DNA of 64,000 nt from Accumulibacter sp. (GCF_023806565.1 NZ_JAMTDV010000062.1:1-64000), one strand, 5' to 3'. Shown: positions 34,731-44,110, counted from the stretch's first letter. Translations and numbers: made by a program. The notes: generated by a model not told the origin, from the letters alone.

Positions 34731-35615
34731 GTGCCCAGGTTCCGCGAAGATCAGGCGGCCGGTTTGCGCCGCCTGCTGGGGCGTCGGCAGGCTCGCGTCG
34801 TAACCTTCGTCGCCGGCAGTGTCGGCGTCGGCAAGAGCGTCCTTGTCGCGAATCTGGCGGCTGCTCTGGCTCGCCAGGGCCGGCAGGTGTTGGTGGTGGA
34901 CGAGAACACCGACGACGGCATCGCCGCGTCCTACGGGGCATTCGCAGCGACCGATCTGCAGCAGGTGATCAACCGCGAGAAATCCTTGTCCGAGGTGGTG
35001 CTTTCGCTGGCACCCGGAATCCGCGCCGTGCCGGCGGCGACGCTGGTCAGGCAGTTGGCCACGTTCGGTCAGGCCGAGCAGTCCATTCTGCTCGACTGCT
35101 TTCGCGAGATGGGGCAGCCGGCGGACGTTGTGCTGGTCGACGCCTCGCTGGATCACCCGCTCGGCTTCTCGCCGCTCGGTCTGGCGGCGCAGGAGACCGT
35201 CATCGTCGTCTCGCCCGGCATGCAGGCGATCACCGAAGCCTATGCGTTGATCAAGAAGGTCAGTCTCGGATACTCGCGCAGGCATTTCCGTCTGCTGGTA
35301 AACCGGGCGCGGGCGGCCGCCGAGGCGCGCGCGATTTACGAAAACATGGAACAGGTGTCTCGCAGTCGCCGGCTCGCCCGTCTCGACTATGCGGGCTACG
35401 TGCCCTTCGACGACCATCTGCGACAGGCGTTCAGACTGTGCCAGCCGGTTGCCGGCTTGTTTCCGGAATCGCCGGCGGCGCGGGCGTGTCATCGCGTCGC
35501 CAGCGAAGTTCTGAATTGGCCGGCGGACGACGACGTGGTCGGCGGGCTCGAACATTTCGTGCAACAACTGCTACACTTGAGCCACCGTATCGATCCAGCC
35601 GCTATCTACGCCTGA
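34731..35615 (+). CDS. flhG: MinD-like ATPase FlhG (FleN), flagellar number control
   Basis: This 294-residue MinD-family ATPase limits flagellar number. The N-terminal DQAAGLRRLL is the conserved helix that stimulates FlhF GTPase. The P-loop reads AGSVGVGKS (28-36): the catalytic K35 is there, but the MinD-type signature lysine expected at position 30 is Ser. Walker B is VLVDASLD. GTG is the start, just after the flhF stop. The altered P-loop could weaken ATP-dependent dimerisation, or may be a lineage feature. Confidence 0.9.
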   Translation: MPRFREDQAAGLRRLLGRRQARVVTFVAGSVGVGKSVLVANLAAALARQGRQVLVVDENTDDGIAASYGAFAATDLQQVINREKSLSEVVLSLAPGIRAVPAATLVRQLATFGQAEQSILLDCFREMGQPADVVLVDASLDHPLGFSPLGLAAQETVIVVSPGMQAITEAYALIKKVSLGYSRRHFRLLVNRARAAAEARAIYENMEQVSRSRRLARLDYAGYVPFDDHLRQAFRLCQPVAGLFPESPAARACHRVASEVLNWPADDDVVGGLEHFVQQLLHLSHRIDPAAIYA

Positions 35616-35632
35616 TAGCCCTCCCAACATGC

Positions 35633-36379
35633 ATGTATAACGCTGCTGGTCAGCTCAACCGGGATCAGCTGGTCCAGCGCTTTGCACCGCTGGTGCGGCG
35701 CATCGCCTGTCACCTGATGGCTCGTTTGCCGGCCAGCGTGGAAGTGGATGATCTGGTGCAAAACGGAATGCTCGGCCTGCTCGACGCGGTCGGCCGCTTT
35801 CAGTCGGGAATGGCGGCGCAGTTCGAGGCCTATGTTGCGCAGCGCGTGCGTGGCGCCATGCTCGACGGGCTGCGCGAGAACGACTGGCTGCCGCGCAGCT
35901 TGCGTCGCAACTCTCGGCGCATCGAGCTGGCGATCGCCCAGCTCGAACAGGAGAACGGCCGCGCCCCGACCGAACAGGAACTCGCCAATGCTCTGGGCAT
36001 GTCTCTTGCGGACTACCAGAAGATGCTGCAGGATTCCCGCGGGCATCAGCTGGTCTATCTGGAGGACATGGTCGCCGAGCGTGGCGAGGATTTCCTCGAA
36101 CGCCATCTGGTGGACGCCGATGCCGATCCGTCCGCGCTGTTCGAAGACGAGGATATGCGTCGGGCGCTGATCCAGGCGATCGATCTGTTGCCGGAGCGGG
36201 AAAAGCTGATGATGGCCCTGTACTACGAGCAGGATCTCAACCTGCGCGAAATCGGCGAGGTCATGGGGGTCACCGAGTCACGCGTGTGTCAGTTGCACAG
36301 CCAGGCGGTGATGCGTTTGCGTTCCCGCCTGTTTGACGACGCGGGTGGCAAGCCGACGAGAGCCGGGCGCCGTGGATAG
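35633..36379 (+). CDS. fliA: Flagellar sigma factor FliA (sigma-28)
   Basis: This 248-residue sigma factor has region 2 (DDLVQNGMLGLLDAVGRF near 43), region 3 and region 4 with a helix-turn-helix (LNLREIGEVMGVTESRVCQLHSQA near 206-230). It transcribes late flagellar and chemotaxis genes; candidate targets here are the chemoreceptor (23010) and flgM (38715). It is held inactive by FlgM. The ATG at 35633 gives the canonical N-terminus; the frame runs on upstream within flhG. Confidence 0.96.
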   Translation: MYNAAGQLNRDQLVQRFAPLVRRIACHLMARLPASVEVDDLVQNGMLGLLDAVGRFQSGMAAQFEAYVAQRVRGAMLDGLRENDWLPRSLRRNSRRIELAIAQLEQENGRAPTEQELANALGMSLADYQKMLQDSRGHQLVYLEDMVAERGEDFLERHLVDADADPSALFEDEDMRRALIQAIDLLPEREKLMMALYYEQDLNLREIGEVMGVTESRVCQLHSQAVMRLRSRLFDDAGGKPTRAGRRG

Positions 36380-37112
36380 GACCAGTGTCGCCGGCCTGCT
36401 GATCGGTTTGCTGGCAATCGTCGGCGGGCAGATCCTGGAGGGCGGTCACATCGGGTCGCTGTCGCAGCCGACTGCCTTTCTGATCGTGGTCGGCGGTACG
36501 CTGGGCGCAGTGATGCTGCAGAGTCCCTACACCACGTTCGTGCGCGGCATTCGCATGGCGAAATGGACCTGGTCGCCGCCGGTGGTCAACCATCAGCAAC
36601 TGATCCAGCAGATCACCGGCTGGAGCCAGGTGTCGCGGCGCGAGGGCCTGCTGGCGCTGGACGCGATCGTCGGCGAGTTGCAGGACGGGTTTACCCGCAA
36701 GGGCCTGCAACTGGTGGTCGATGGCGCCGAGCCGGAAAGGCTGCGCGAGGTGCTGGAAGTCGAGATCGGCACCTTTGAACAGGAGATGAAACTTTCGGCC
36801 AGGGTCTGGGAGGCGGCTGGCGGCTATTCGCCGACCATCGGCATTCTCGGCGCGGTGATGGGACTCATCCACGTAATGGAGAATCTGTCCGATCCATCGA
36901 AGCTCGGAGCCGGGATCGCCGTCGCCTTTGTTGCGACGATTTATGGCGTCGGCCTGGCCAACCTGGTCTATCTGCCGATCGCCAACAAGCTGAAGACGCA
37001 CGTCAACCGGCTCATCGTGCAACGCGAAATGATTGTCGACGGCTTGGTCGGCATCGCCAATGGCGACAATCCCCGGATCATCGAGAGCCGCCTGCGCGGC
37101 TACATCTTCTGA
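36372..37112 (+). CDS. motC: Flagellar stator protein MotC (MotA family)
   Basis: This 246-residue stator subunit has four membrane helices (LLIGLLAIVGG; FLIVVGGTLGAVM; SPTIGILGAVMGLIHVM; ATIYGVGLANLVYLPI) and a cytoplasmic loop with charged residues that contacts FliG. Its position directly after fliA and before motD matches the MotC-MotD set of polar flagellates rather than motAB. GTG at 36372 is the start, overlapping the fliA stop by 8 bases. Confidence 0.92.
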   Translation: MDRTSVAGLLIGLLAIVGGQILEGGHIGSLSQPTAFLIVVGGTLGAVMLQSPYTTFVRGIRMAKWTWSPPVVNHQQLIQQITGWSQVSRREGLLALDAIVGELQDGFTRKGLQLVVDGAEPERLREVLEVEIGTFEQEMKLSARVWEAAGGYSPTIGILGAVMGLIHVMENLSDPSKLGAGIAVAFVATIYGVGLANLVYLPIANKLKTHVNRLIVQREMIVDGLVGIANGDNPRIIESRLRGYIF

Positions 37113-37115
37113 GCC

Positions 37116-37904
37116 ATGGGCAGGCGAAAACGCGAAGATGAGCGCGACAATCACGAGCGCTGGCTCGTTTCGTACGCGGATTTCATCACCCTGCTGTTTG
37201 CCTTTTTCGTCGTGATGTACGCGCTTTCATCGGTAAACGAGGGTAAGTATCGAATCCTGAGCAACTCGATGCTCACCGCTTTTCGCAACATTCCCAGCAG
37301 CGGTGGCGGCCAGACGCCGATGAACATGCCTCCATCTGCGCCACTCCTGCAGAAGCCCGCTGAGGCGGTCCCGACACAGGAGGTGGTCAAGGCGCAACAG
37401 CGCGACAAGATGCGCAATGTCGCCAAGCAAATCCTCGAAGTGATGGCGCCGCTGATCGAGCAGGGCAAGGTTCGCGTGCTCGAGACCAGCCGCGGCGTGA
37501 GCATAGAAATCAACGACAGCATCCTGTTTTCGCCCGGTCAGGCGCAGTTGCAGGCGCCGCTGGTGAAGGCCATGCAATCGATCGCCGAGGTGCTGGTACC
37601 GGCCGAATTTCCGATCACGATCGAGGGGCATACCGACAACGTGCCGATCAAGAACACGCAGTTTCCATCCAACTGGGAGCTTTCCGCAGTACGTGCAACC
37701 ACTGTCCTGCGCCTGTTCGCCGACTCGGGAGTGGCCGCCGAGCGGTTGACTGCGATCGGATATGCCGATACGCGTCCGGTCGAACCCAACCTATTGGCCG
37801 ACGGCAGGGCACGCAATCGTCGGGTGACGATTCTGATCGATTCGGACATTCCGGAAAAGGGAACCGAGGTCACGCTGCACGCACCGCCAGCCGAGCCCAG
37901 GTAG
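37116..37904 (+). CDS. motD: Flagellar stator protein MotD (MotB family)
   Basis: This 262-residue protein has one membrane helix containing the proton-accepting D22 (SYADFITLLFAFF), a plug and linker region, and a C-terminal OmpA-like peptidoglycan-binding domain (IEGHTDNVPI near 170; RARNRRVTILI). It anchors the stator and, with MotC, drives the rotor with protons. It follows motC by 3 bases and ends the operon. It converges on flgN with a 35-base gap. Confidence 0.93.
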   Translation: MGRRKREDERDNHERWLVSYADFITLLFAFFVVMYALSSVNEGKYRILSNSMLTAFRNIPSSGGGQTPMNMPPSAPLLQKPAEAVPTQEVVKAQQRDKMRNVAKQILEVMAPLIEQGKVRVLETSRGVSIEINDSILFSPGQAQLQAPLVKAMQSIAEVLVPAEFPITIEGHTDNVPIKNTQFPSNWELSAVRATTVLRLFADSGVAAERLTAIGYADTRPVEPNLLADGRARNRRVTILIDSDIPEKGTEVTLHAPPAEPR

Positions 37905-37908
37905 CAGG

Positions 37909-37921
37909 GAGCGGCGCGCTC
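37909..37921. repeat. Short hairpin between motD and flgN
   Basis: GAGCG-GCG-CGCTC forms a 5-bp stem in the convergent gap. There is no T-run on either strand, so it is a weak terminator candidate at most. Confidence 0.2.
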
Positions 37922-37939
37922 GGACGACGGCTCGTTGTT

Positions 37940-38419
37940 TCAGGCGCAGTCGCTGATGCGGTGGCTGCCGACCCGCGTATTCTGCCCGTCCGGCCCATAC
38001 AGGCCAAGCGGCGTCCCGAGCAGTGCCTGCAGCGCCTGCGTGTTGTGCTGCATGCGCAAGGCGATCAGTTCGCCATTGACGCGATTCAACTCGCGCGCCC
38101 GGGTGGCCAGGGCAAGCAGCGAAGACCACAGCCCGCGCGCGCCGTCGGCGTCGGGTTGCATGGCAAGCAGGGCGGACATGCCGGCGCGATCCGCAGCCAG
38201 TCCGGCCGCGACAAGCGCCTGGCTGCGGCGGTCGGCAATGCTCGCCAGTGCCGCGGCAAGTTCGTTCTTTTTCTCCACCAGGGCCGGCAGATCGTCGGTT
38301 CTGCCCTTGCCGAGCATCTCCTGTTCCTTTTCGAGCAGTGCCACGAAGCCTTGCATGTCGGCAACTTCGGCCGCGATCGTCGGCAGGAAACTGGTCGTCA
38401 GGTTACCCGTCGTTGCCAT
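37940..38419 (-). CDS. flgN: Flagellar export chaperone FlgN
   Basis: This 159-residue, almost entirely helical protein binds the hook-filament junction proteins FlgK and FlgL (encoded at 46974-50370) and delivers them to the export gate. The family pattern includes FVALLEKEQEML near 28 and VEKKNELAAALA near 48, with VNGELIALRMQHN near 121 in the C-terminal binding helix. It lies 14 bases after flgM and is cotranscribed with it from the sigma-28 promoter. Confidence 0.88.
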   Translation of the reverse strand: MATTGNLTTSFLPTIAAEVADMQGFVALLEKEQEMLGKGRTDDLPALVEKKNELAAALASIADRRSQALVAAGLAADRAGMSALLAMQPDADGARGLWSSLLALATRARELNRVNGELIALRMQHNTQALQALLGTPLGLYGPDGQNTRVGSHRISDCA

Positions 38420-38433
38420 TGCAATTGCGCCAG

Positions 38434-38715
38434 TCAGGTCTGCCGCCGTGCACCGACGAGTTCGCTGGCCGAGGCAATCACGCTGTCGGCGATCGCCTCG
38501 GAATTGATTTCGAAGCGGCCCTCGGCGATCGCTTGTTTGATTTCAGCGACCCGGCTCGCATCGAAGGTCGTTGCTTCCCCGGGGAACTGCAGTTGTGCGG
38601 CCAGTTCGCTGAGATGGACTTCCGCCGCGGCGCCACTTGCCGGCTGGGTGACGGCGGCACGTTGCCGCGTCGTGCTGACACTGCTCGTGGTACTTGTTGT
38701 GCTGTCGATCTTCAC
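38434..38715 (-). CDS. flgM: Anti-sigma-28 factor FlgM
   Basis: This is a 93-residue FlgM. The first half is disordered and Ser/Thr/Ala-rich, and is the portion exported when the hook is complete. The C-terminal half (DASRVAEIKQAIAEGRFEINSEAIAD) is the sigma-28-binding helix pair. The GTG start is chosen because GGGA precedes it and VKIDST is the usual FlgM N-terminal pattern; no ATG is close. Its own promoter is sigma-28 dependent, giving feedback. Confidence 0.9.
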   Translation of the reverse strand: MKIDSTTSTTSSVSTTRQRAAVTQPASGAAAEVHLSELAAQLQFPGEATTFDASRVAEIKQAIAEGRFEINSEAIADSVIASASELVGARRQT

Positions 38716-38749
38716 GGTCGTTCCCTTTGAACGATTGTTCCCAACCAAG

Positions 38750-38776
38750 GATACGGCCGAGAACGGCTGAACTTTA
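38750..38776 (-). promoter_or_regulatory. Sigma-28 promoter for flgM-flgN
   Basis: On the minus strand TAAAGTTC-N11-GCCGTATC is close to the consensus TAAAGTTT-N11-GCCGATAA. The -10 end lies ~35 bases upstream of the flgM start. This is the clearest FliA promoter in the window. Confidence 0.82.
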
Positions 38777-38827
38777 GCACTTTTTCGCTGCAGCAACATG
38801 CCGCCTACGATACCGATGGCACTCTTG

Positions 38828-39532
38828 TCAGTACGCCACGTCGACGATGCCACCGCTGCGAGCGACACCGCTGACCACCTGTCCGGACGCGGTCCGCACC
38901 TGGACAATCTGGCCGTCGCTGGCATTGTTGAGTGCCTTTCCCTCGTTGCTGACCGTGAAACCGTCGCCGCTGGACACCAGCTTGACACTTTGTCCCTGGC
39001 GCACAGCCCAGGCGGCAAGCAGCAGATCGCCGCGCAACGGTTGCCCGGCAGCGATGCCGTTCCTGACCGTCTTGCCGAGCGCTTGCGCCGGCTCGGTGAC
39101 GACGCTGGCCGGCAGCGTGCCAAGATCCCCGGTCTGTGTCAGCAGGTCGGCGCTGGTGACGATCTGGCCCGCTGCCAGCTGCCGCGCAGTGACCACGTAG
39201 TTGCCGGAAATCTTCACCGTGACCGGCACATACACCGTCCACGCGATCGGTGCCACGCAGCGTACGGCGACCGTGGTCTTTCCCCAGAGCCGGCTTCCCG
39301 GCGGCAGGAATGGCTCGAACGCACTGCATGGGGCGAGCTGTGCATGCTGATCGAGCGATCCCACGCTGTAGGCGACTTTCCCCGGCAATCCCTGCGTCTG
39401 GATGCGGAGAAACTGATCGAGCGCGGCAGACAACGAAGCCTGCGCGTTCGCGCCGCAACTTGTCACGGCCAGCACGATGGACAGCACTGCCGGCGAGCGG
39501 CCAAGAGGTCGGAAGAGGCGGCAAGTGTGCAT
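38828..39532 (-). CDS. flgA: P-ring assembly chaperone FlgA
   Basis: This 234-residue periplasmic protein has an N-terminal signal peptide ([18 protein letters not shown]) and a C-terminal SAF domain ([52 protein letters not shown]). It is required for FlgI P-ring formation. The ATG at 39532 is the best start because it yields the signal peptide. It is divergent from flgB; flgM lies 112 bases downstream with its own promoter. Confidence 0.92.
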   Translation of the reverse strand: MHTCRLFRPLGRSPAVLSIVLAVTSCGANAQASLSAALDQFLRIQTQGLPGKVAYSVGSLDQHAQLAPCSAFEPFLPPGSRLWGKTTVAVRCVAPIAWTVYVPVTVKISGNYVVTARQLAAGQIVTSADLLTQTGDLGTLPASVVTEPAQALGKTVRNGIAAGQPLRGDLLLAAWAVRQGQSVKLVSSGDGFTVSNEGKALNNASDGQIVQVRTASGQVVSGVARSGGIVDVAY

Positions 39533-39598
39533 TTCGCCATTCTGCCTGAATCCGCCTGGCGAGCGAAGCCTGCTCAGGTGCCTGACGATGCACGGCCG

Positions 39599-39615
39599 GC
39601 GGCAATATTTGCCGC
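39599..39615. promoter_or_regulatory. Inverted repeat in the flgA-flgB intergenic region
   Basis: GCGGCAA-TAT-TTGCCGC is a 7-bp-arm palindrome ~67 bases upstream of flgA and ~85 bases upstream of the flgB sigma-54 site. It is suitably placed to bind an activator of the flgB promoter, such as FleR or FleQ. The function is inferred. Confidence 0.4.
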
Positions 39616-39687
39616 AGATCCGGCAAGGCAGCGCCCGGCTCGGCGCGGTACATCGCCGAATTCCTCTCCAGCGCCCGGTCCTGGTGC

Positions 39688-39704
39688 TTGGCACGAGTAT
39701 TGCG
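39688..39704 (+). promoter_or_regulatory. Sigma-54 promoter for the flgB operon
   Basis: TTGGCACGAGTATTGCG matches YTGGCACG-N4-TTGC at -24/-12 almost perfectly. Transcription would start ~23 bases before the flgB ATG. Confidence 0.8.
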
Positions 39705-39737
39705 TGGTACCTTCGCACGACATCGCGAGGGGAGATC

Positions 39738-40145
39738 ATGGTGGTCAACAAGCTGGACGGTGCGCTTTTTCTACAGCAACAGGCGCTGACCCTGCGCGCC
39801 AACCGGCAGCAGATCCTTGCCGGCAACATCGCCAATGCCGACACACCACATTATCAGGCGAAGGATTTCGACTTTGCTGCGGCATTGCATGCAGCACTTG
39901 CCGGCGGGAGTGCCGGCAACCTCGCGCTGGCGAACACTTCGCCGCGCCACTTGCCGGGAAGCATGACAGGCGGCCCGCTGCGCCTGCTCTATCGGCAGCC
40001 GATACAGCCGAGCGCCGACGGCAACACCGTCAATATGGACATCGAGCGAGCGCAGTTCGCCGAGAACGCCATCGACTACGAGGCGGGGGTGAGTTTCCTT
40101 ACCCAGCAGATCCGGAGTCTGCTCGCCGCGGTGCAGGCGCAATGA
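39738..40145 (+). CDS. flgB: Flagellar proximal rod protein FlgB
   Basis: This 135-residue rod protein has the N-terminal rod/hook motif [17 protein letters not shown] near 24-40 and a C-terminal coiled-coil helix ([20 protein letters not shown]). FlgB starts the rod at the MS ring. A strong GAGGGGAG ribosome site precedes the ATG. It is the first gene of the flgB-flgL run and overlaps flgC by 4 bases. Confidence 0.94.
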   Translation: MVVNKLDGALFLQQQALTLRANRQQILAGNIANADTPHYQAKDFDFAAALHAALAGGSAGNLALANTSPRHLPGSMTGGPLRLLYRQPIQPSADGNTVNMDIERAQFAENAIDYEAGVSFLTQQIRSLLAAVQAQ

Positions 40146-40546
40146 GCAATTTCGGCACCTTTCGAGTGGCGGGCAGCGCGCTGACCGCACAGTCGCTACG
40201 CCTTAACGCGGTTGCCAGCAACCTCGCGAACGCGGACAGCGTGGTCAGCTCCGACGGTCAGCCGTATCGCGCGCGCCACGTGGTGTTCGCGGCAACGCCG
40301 ATGGAAAGTGCCGCCGCACAAGGAGTGCGCGTCACGCAGGTGGTCGAGGACAGCGGTCCGGGGCGACTGGTTTATGACCCGCGCAATCCGGGCGCCGACG
40401 CACGTGGCTACGTCACGATGCCGAACGTGAACGTGGTCGACGAGATGACCGACATGATCTCGGCAGCGCGTTCGTACCAGACCAACGTCGAAGTGATGAA
40501 TACCGCCAAACAATTGCTGCTCAAGACACTGACGCTTGGCCAGTAG
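40142..40546 (+). CDS. flgC: Flagellar proximal rod protein FlgC
   Basis: This 134-residue rod protein has the shared N-terminal motif [16 protein letters not shown] near 20-35, [16 protein letters not shown] near 96, and the C-terminal helix ([23 protein letters not shown]) that packs into the rod. It polymerises between FlgB and FlgF. The start overlaps the flgB stop (ATGA). Confidence 0.95.
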   Translation: MSNFGTFRVAGSALTAQSLRLNAVASNLANADSVVSSDGQPYRARHVVFAATPMESAAAQGVRVTQVVEDSGPGRLVYDPRNPGADARGYVTMPNVNVVDEMTDMISAARSYQTNVEVMNTAKQLLLKTLTLGQ

Positions 40547-40566
40547 GAATCGAACAGGAGAAGGCA

Positions 40567-41256
40567 ATGGCAACCGTGCAATCGACCAATAATTCATCCA
40601 GCGACGTCTTCGCCGCGCTCAACGCCTCGAAGACAGGCGGCAACAATGCCGCGTCGACCTCGACCAGTGAGGCAGTGCAGGATCGCTTTCTCAAGCTGCT
40701 GGTGACCCAACTGAAGAACCAGGACCCTCTCAACCCGCTCGACAACGCTGCGGTGACGACCCAGATGTCGCAGATCAACACGGTGACCGGCATCGAAAGG
40801 CTGAACGCGACGCTCGCCAGTTTGCTCGGCAGTTACCAAGATAGCGAAGCGATGCAGGCTGCCGGACTGATCGGGAAGAACGTGCTCGTGTCCGGATCGA
40901 CCTTGTCGCTGAGCGGCGGCACGGCATATGGTGGCGTCAATCTGGGCGCGCCGGCCGACAACGTGACGGTGACAATCCTCGATGCTGCTGGCAGGGTGGT
41001 GCAGAGCCAGAGCCTCGGCGCACGCGCTGCGGGCAGCTTCAGCTTTGCCTGGGACGGCAGGACGGATGCCGGCGGTTCGGCGGCGCCGGGCAATTACCGG
41101 TTCACGGTCAGCGCCGTGCGCGGTACCGACAAGGTGGCGGCGGACACCCTGCAGGTCGGTACGGTTTCTGCGCTCGTCCGTGGCGCCGACGGCGTTCAGT
41201 TGGATCTTGCCGGCCTCGGCAGGGTTGCTTTCAACAAGGTCCAGCAGATTCTCTAG
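40567..41256 (+). CDS. flgD: Hook capping protein FlgD
   Basis: This 229-residue hook scaffold protein has an N-terminal region (VQDRFLKLLVTQLKNQDPLNP near 37-57) needed for export and a C-terminal FlgD Ig-like/tudor domain (AADNVTVTIL-like stretch; GSFSFAWDGRTDAGGSAAPG). It caps the growing hook to allow FlgE assembly and is discarded later. It lies in the middle of the operon with short gaps on both sides. Confidence 0.94.
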   Translation: MATVQSTNNSSSDVFAALNASKTGGNNAASTSTSEAVQDRFLKLLVTQLKNQDPLNPLDNAAVTTQMSQINTVTGIERLNATLASLLGSYQDSEAMQAAGLIGKNVLVSGSTLSLSGGTAYGGVNLGAPADNVTVTILDAAGRVVQSQSLGARAAGSFSFAWDGRTDAGGSAAPGNYRFTVSAVRGTDKVAADTLQVGTVSALVRGADGVQLDLAGLGRVAFNKVQQIL

Positions 41257-41271
41257 CGACGGGGGGCAAGG

Positions 41272-42528
41272 ATGAGTTTCCAACAGGGTTTGAGTGGTCT
41301 GGATGCGGCGTCTTCGGCGCTCGACGTGATCGGCAACAACGTGGCGAATGCGAGTACCGTCGGGTTCAAGAGTGCGACCGCCGATTTCTCCGATGTCTTC
41401 GCCGCTTCGTTGGGGATTGTCGGCGCTTCTCAGGTCGGCATCGGGGTCGGCGTGTCGGCGATCGAGCAGCAGTTCACGCAGGGCAACCTGACTACCACCA
41501 ACAATGCGATGGACCTGGCGATCAACGGCGGTGGATTCTTTCGCATGAGCAGCAACGGATCGGTGAGCTACACGCGCAATGGCCAGTTCCATGTCGACAA
41601 GGAGGGTTACATCATCAACGACAAGAAACTTCGCCTGACCGGATACCCGGCTGGGGTGAATGGCCAGATTTCCCCGTCGAACCCCATTGAACTGCAGTTG
41701 TCCGCCAGCCAGATCGCGCCCCGCGCAACGAGCGATCCACTGTCGGGCGAACTGCGTGCGGTGGTCAACCTGGATTCTCGCGACGTGCCGCCGGAACTCA
41801 CGCCCTTCGACTTCGCCAATCCGGGAACCTACAATTTCTCGACCGCCGTGACCGTTTTCGACACCCTGGGTGTGGCGCACAATCTGACCACCTATTACGT
41901 TCTCAATCCACCAGCGACCCCACCCAGCGGTGGTCAGTGGACGGTATGGGCGACCCTCGACGGTGCCAATCCACAACAGCTTCCTGGCGGAAACCTGATT
42001 TTCGACACCTCGGGCGCGCTGACCGCCGCGACGGCAACGCACACGCTTCCCACCTGGAACCTGAGCAGCGGTGCCGCCACGCCGTGGTCGCCGGGAACCA
42101 TCAACTTTACCGGAACCACCCAGTATGGCAGCGAATCGAGCGTCGACCGCCTCACCCAGGGCGGCTACACTTCCGGCAGTCTCGTCGGTATCGGCGTCGG
42201 TAGCGACGGCGTCGTGCAGGGGCGCTACAGCAACGGTCAGACGCGCAACATGGGGCAGGTGGTGCTCGCCACCTTTGCCGACCCGAACGGATTGCTGAAT
42301 CTGGGCAACAATGAATGGGCGCTGACCTCGCTCTCCGGTCCCGAACTGGTCGGCGCGCCGGCGACGGGCAGTCGCGGCGTATTGCAGTCGGCGGCAGTCG
42401 AGGATTCCAACGTAGACCTGACCAAACAATTGGTCGACATGATCACGGCACAGCGCAACTACCAGGCCAACGCGCAAACGATCAAGACCCAGGACCAGGT
42501 CATGCAGACTCTGGTCAACCTGCGGTAG
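41272..42528 (+). CDS. flgE: Flagellar hook protein FlgE
   Basis: This 418-residue hook subunit has the N-terminal GLSGLDAASSALDVIGNNVANA motif pattern (in pieces near 5-27) and GFKSATADFSDVF, and a C-terminal helix (DMITAQRNYQANAQTIKTQDQ). The central region forms the variable surface domains. It is normal length for the family. Confidence 0.95.
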   Translation: MSFQQGLSGLDAASSALDVIGNNVANASTVGFKSATADFSDVFAASLGIVGASQVGIGVGVSAIEQQFTQGNLTTTNNAMDLAINGGGFFRMSSNGSVSYTRNGQFHVDKEGYIINDKKLRLTGYPAGVNGQISPSNPIELQLSASQIAPRATSDPLSGELRAVVNLDSRDVPPELTPFDFANPGTYNFSTAVTVFDTLGVAHNLTTYYVLNPPATPPSGGQWTVWATLDGANPQQLPGGNLIFDTSGALTAATATHTLPTWNLSSGAATPWSPGTINFTGTTQYGSESSVDRLTQGGYTSGSLVGIGVGSDGVVQGRYSNGQTRNMGQVVLATFADPNGLLNLGNNEWALTSLSGPELVGAPATGSRGVLQSAAVEDSNVDLTKQLVDMITAQRNYQANAQTIKTQDQVMQTLVNLR

Positions 42529-42557
42529 TCGGTCGGTTCAGGGGTGACAGGGGAACA

Positions 42558-43307
42558 ATGGACCGTCTGATCTTCACGGCGATGACTGGCGCCAGCCAGG
42601 CTGCCATGCAGCAGGCCGGTGTGGCGCAGAATCTGGCCAACGTGTCGACCGTCGGCTACCGTGCAATCGAGTACCGCTCGCGCGCCGTGCCCGTCCTTGG
42701 CCCGGGTGCGGCGACGCGTGCGTTTGCGGTCGATGCCTCGATCGCCAACGCATTCGACCAGGGGCCGCTAACCACTACCGGTCGGCCGCTGGACGTCGCT
42801 GTCGAGGGTGCAGGCTGGATTGCCGTGCTGGGGAGCGACGGGCGCGAGGCCTATACCCGTGCCGGAAACCTCAGGACCGATGCCAATGGGCTGCTGCAGA
42901 CCAGCGCCGGCTCTCTCGTGCTCGGTGAGGGCGGGCCGATCGCGCTGCCGCCCGACAACAACATCGTGATTGCCGCCGACGGCACGGTTTCGAGTATCCC
43001 GCGGGTTGGCGCCGGAGCGCTCAACAGTGTCAACGTGGTCGGTCAGATCAAACTGGTGAATCCTCCGGAAAGCGATCTGGTGCGCGGTGACGATGGCCTG
43101 TTCCGCACTCGCAACGGTGTCCCCGCACTTGCCGACGAGAATGTGAAGCTGGTTCCCGAGGCGCTTGAGGGAAGCAACGTCAACTCGGTCGATGCGATGG
43201 TCCGCATGATCAGCCTGGCGCGGCAGTTCGAAATGCAGGTCAGGATGCTGCAGACTGCCGACGCGAACGCGCGTTCAGCCACGCAGATTCTGACCATCAA
43301 TTCCTGA
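42558..43307 (+). CDS. flgF: Flagellar proximal rod protein FlgF
   Basis: This 249-residue rod protein begins [16 protein letters not shown], with [14 protein letters not shown] near 24-37, and has a C-terminal [21 protein letters not shown] helix. The ATG at 42558 is preceded by a purine-rich GACAGGGGAAC site; the frame extends upstream only as a shadow of flgE. FlgG follows after 10 bases. Confidence 0.95.
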   Translation: MDRLIFTAMTGASQAAMQQAGVAQNLANVSTVGYRAIEYRSRAVPVLGPGAATRAFAVDASIANAFDQGPLTTTGRPLDVAVEGAGWIAVLGSDGREAYTRAGNLRTDANGLLQTSAGSLVLGEGGPIALPPDNNIVIAADGTVSSIPRVGAGALNSVNVVGQIKLVNPPESDLVRGDDGLFRTRNGVPALADENVKLVPEALEGSNVNSVDAMVRMISLARQFEMQVRMLQTADANARSATQILTINS

Positions 43308-43317
43308 CGGAACAAAC

Positions 43318-44100
43318 ATGATCCGTTCGCTATGGACCGCCAGCACCGGCCTCAACGCGCAGCAGGTGCAGATCGATGTCATCGCCAACAACCTCGCGAA
43401 CGTCAGCACGAACGGCTTCAAGCAGGCGCGCGGGATTTTCGCCGACTTGCTGTATCAGACCATTCGTCAGCCGGGAGCCCAGTCGTCGCAGATCACGCAG
43501 ATCCCGGACGGTCTGCAGATTGGCTTGGGGACGACTCCGGTGTCCACGGGTCGCATCTTTACGCAGGGCTCCCTGCAGCAAACCGGCAACAGCCTCGATC
43601 TCGCGATCGACGGCGCCGGCTTCTTTCAAGTACTGCTGCCCGACGGGACGACTGCCTACACACGCGACGGATCGTTTCAGAAGGACAATCAGGGGCAGAT
43701 CGTCACCGCCAACGGCTACCCCTTGCAGCCAGTGATCACCATTCCGCAGAACGCGTTGACGGTCACCATCGGCACCGACGGCGTGGTCAGCATCACGCAG
43801 CCCAATTCCTCGGCGACGGTGCAGATCGGGACCATCCAGGTGGCGACCTTCATCAACAATGGCGGCTTGCAGAGCATTGGCGAGAACCTCTACCTGGAAA
43901 CGGCATCGAGTGGCACGCCGACGCCGAATACTCCCGGAACGAATGGATCTGGTGTCGTCGTGCAGTATTACGTGGAGGCGTCGAATGTCAATGTTGCGGA
44001 ACAGATGGTGATGATGATTCAGACCCAGCGTGCCTACGAGCTCAATGCCAAGGTGGTGTCGACCTCCGACGCGATGCTGGCGCGCCTGACGCAGTTGTAG
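43318..44100 (+). CDS. flgG: Flagellar distal rod protein FlgG
   Basis: This 260-residue distal rod protein starts [16 protein letters not shown], continues with [16 protein letters not shown] near 21-36, and carries the FlgG-specific stretch [20 protein letters not shown]. It ends in [21 protein letters not shown]. It forms the drive shaft inside the P and L rings. Confidence 0.96.
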   Translation: MIRSLWTASTGLNAQQVQIDVIANNLANVSTNGFKQARGIFADLLYQTIRQPGAQSSQITQIPDGLQIGLGTTPVSTGRIFTQGSLQQTGNSLDLAIDGAGFFQVLLPDGTTAYTRDGSFQKDNQGQIVTANGYPLQPVITIPQNALTVTIGTDGVVSITQPNSSATVQIGTIQVATFINNGGLQSIGENLYLETASSGTPTPNTPGTNGSGVVVQYYVEASNVNVAEQMVMMIQTQRAYELNAKVVSTSDAMLARLTQL

Positions 44101-44110
44101 GGGGCGGAGC

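Noticed and set aside
36372..37904. Annotation of the stator genes as motA/motB
   Set aside because: Their position after fliA in the flhF-flhG operon and their lengths fit motC/motD of polar flagellates better, although function is the same class.
37905..37939. A bidirectional terminator between motD and flgN
   Set aside because: The only hairpin has a 5-bp stem and no T-run on either strand.
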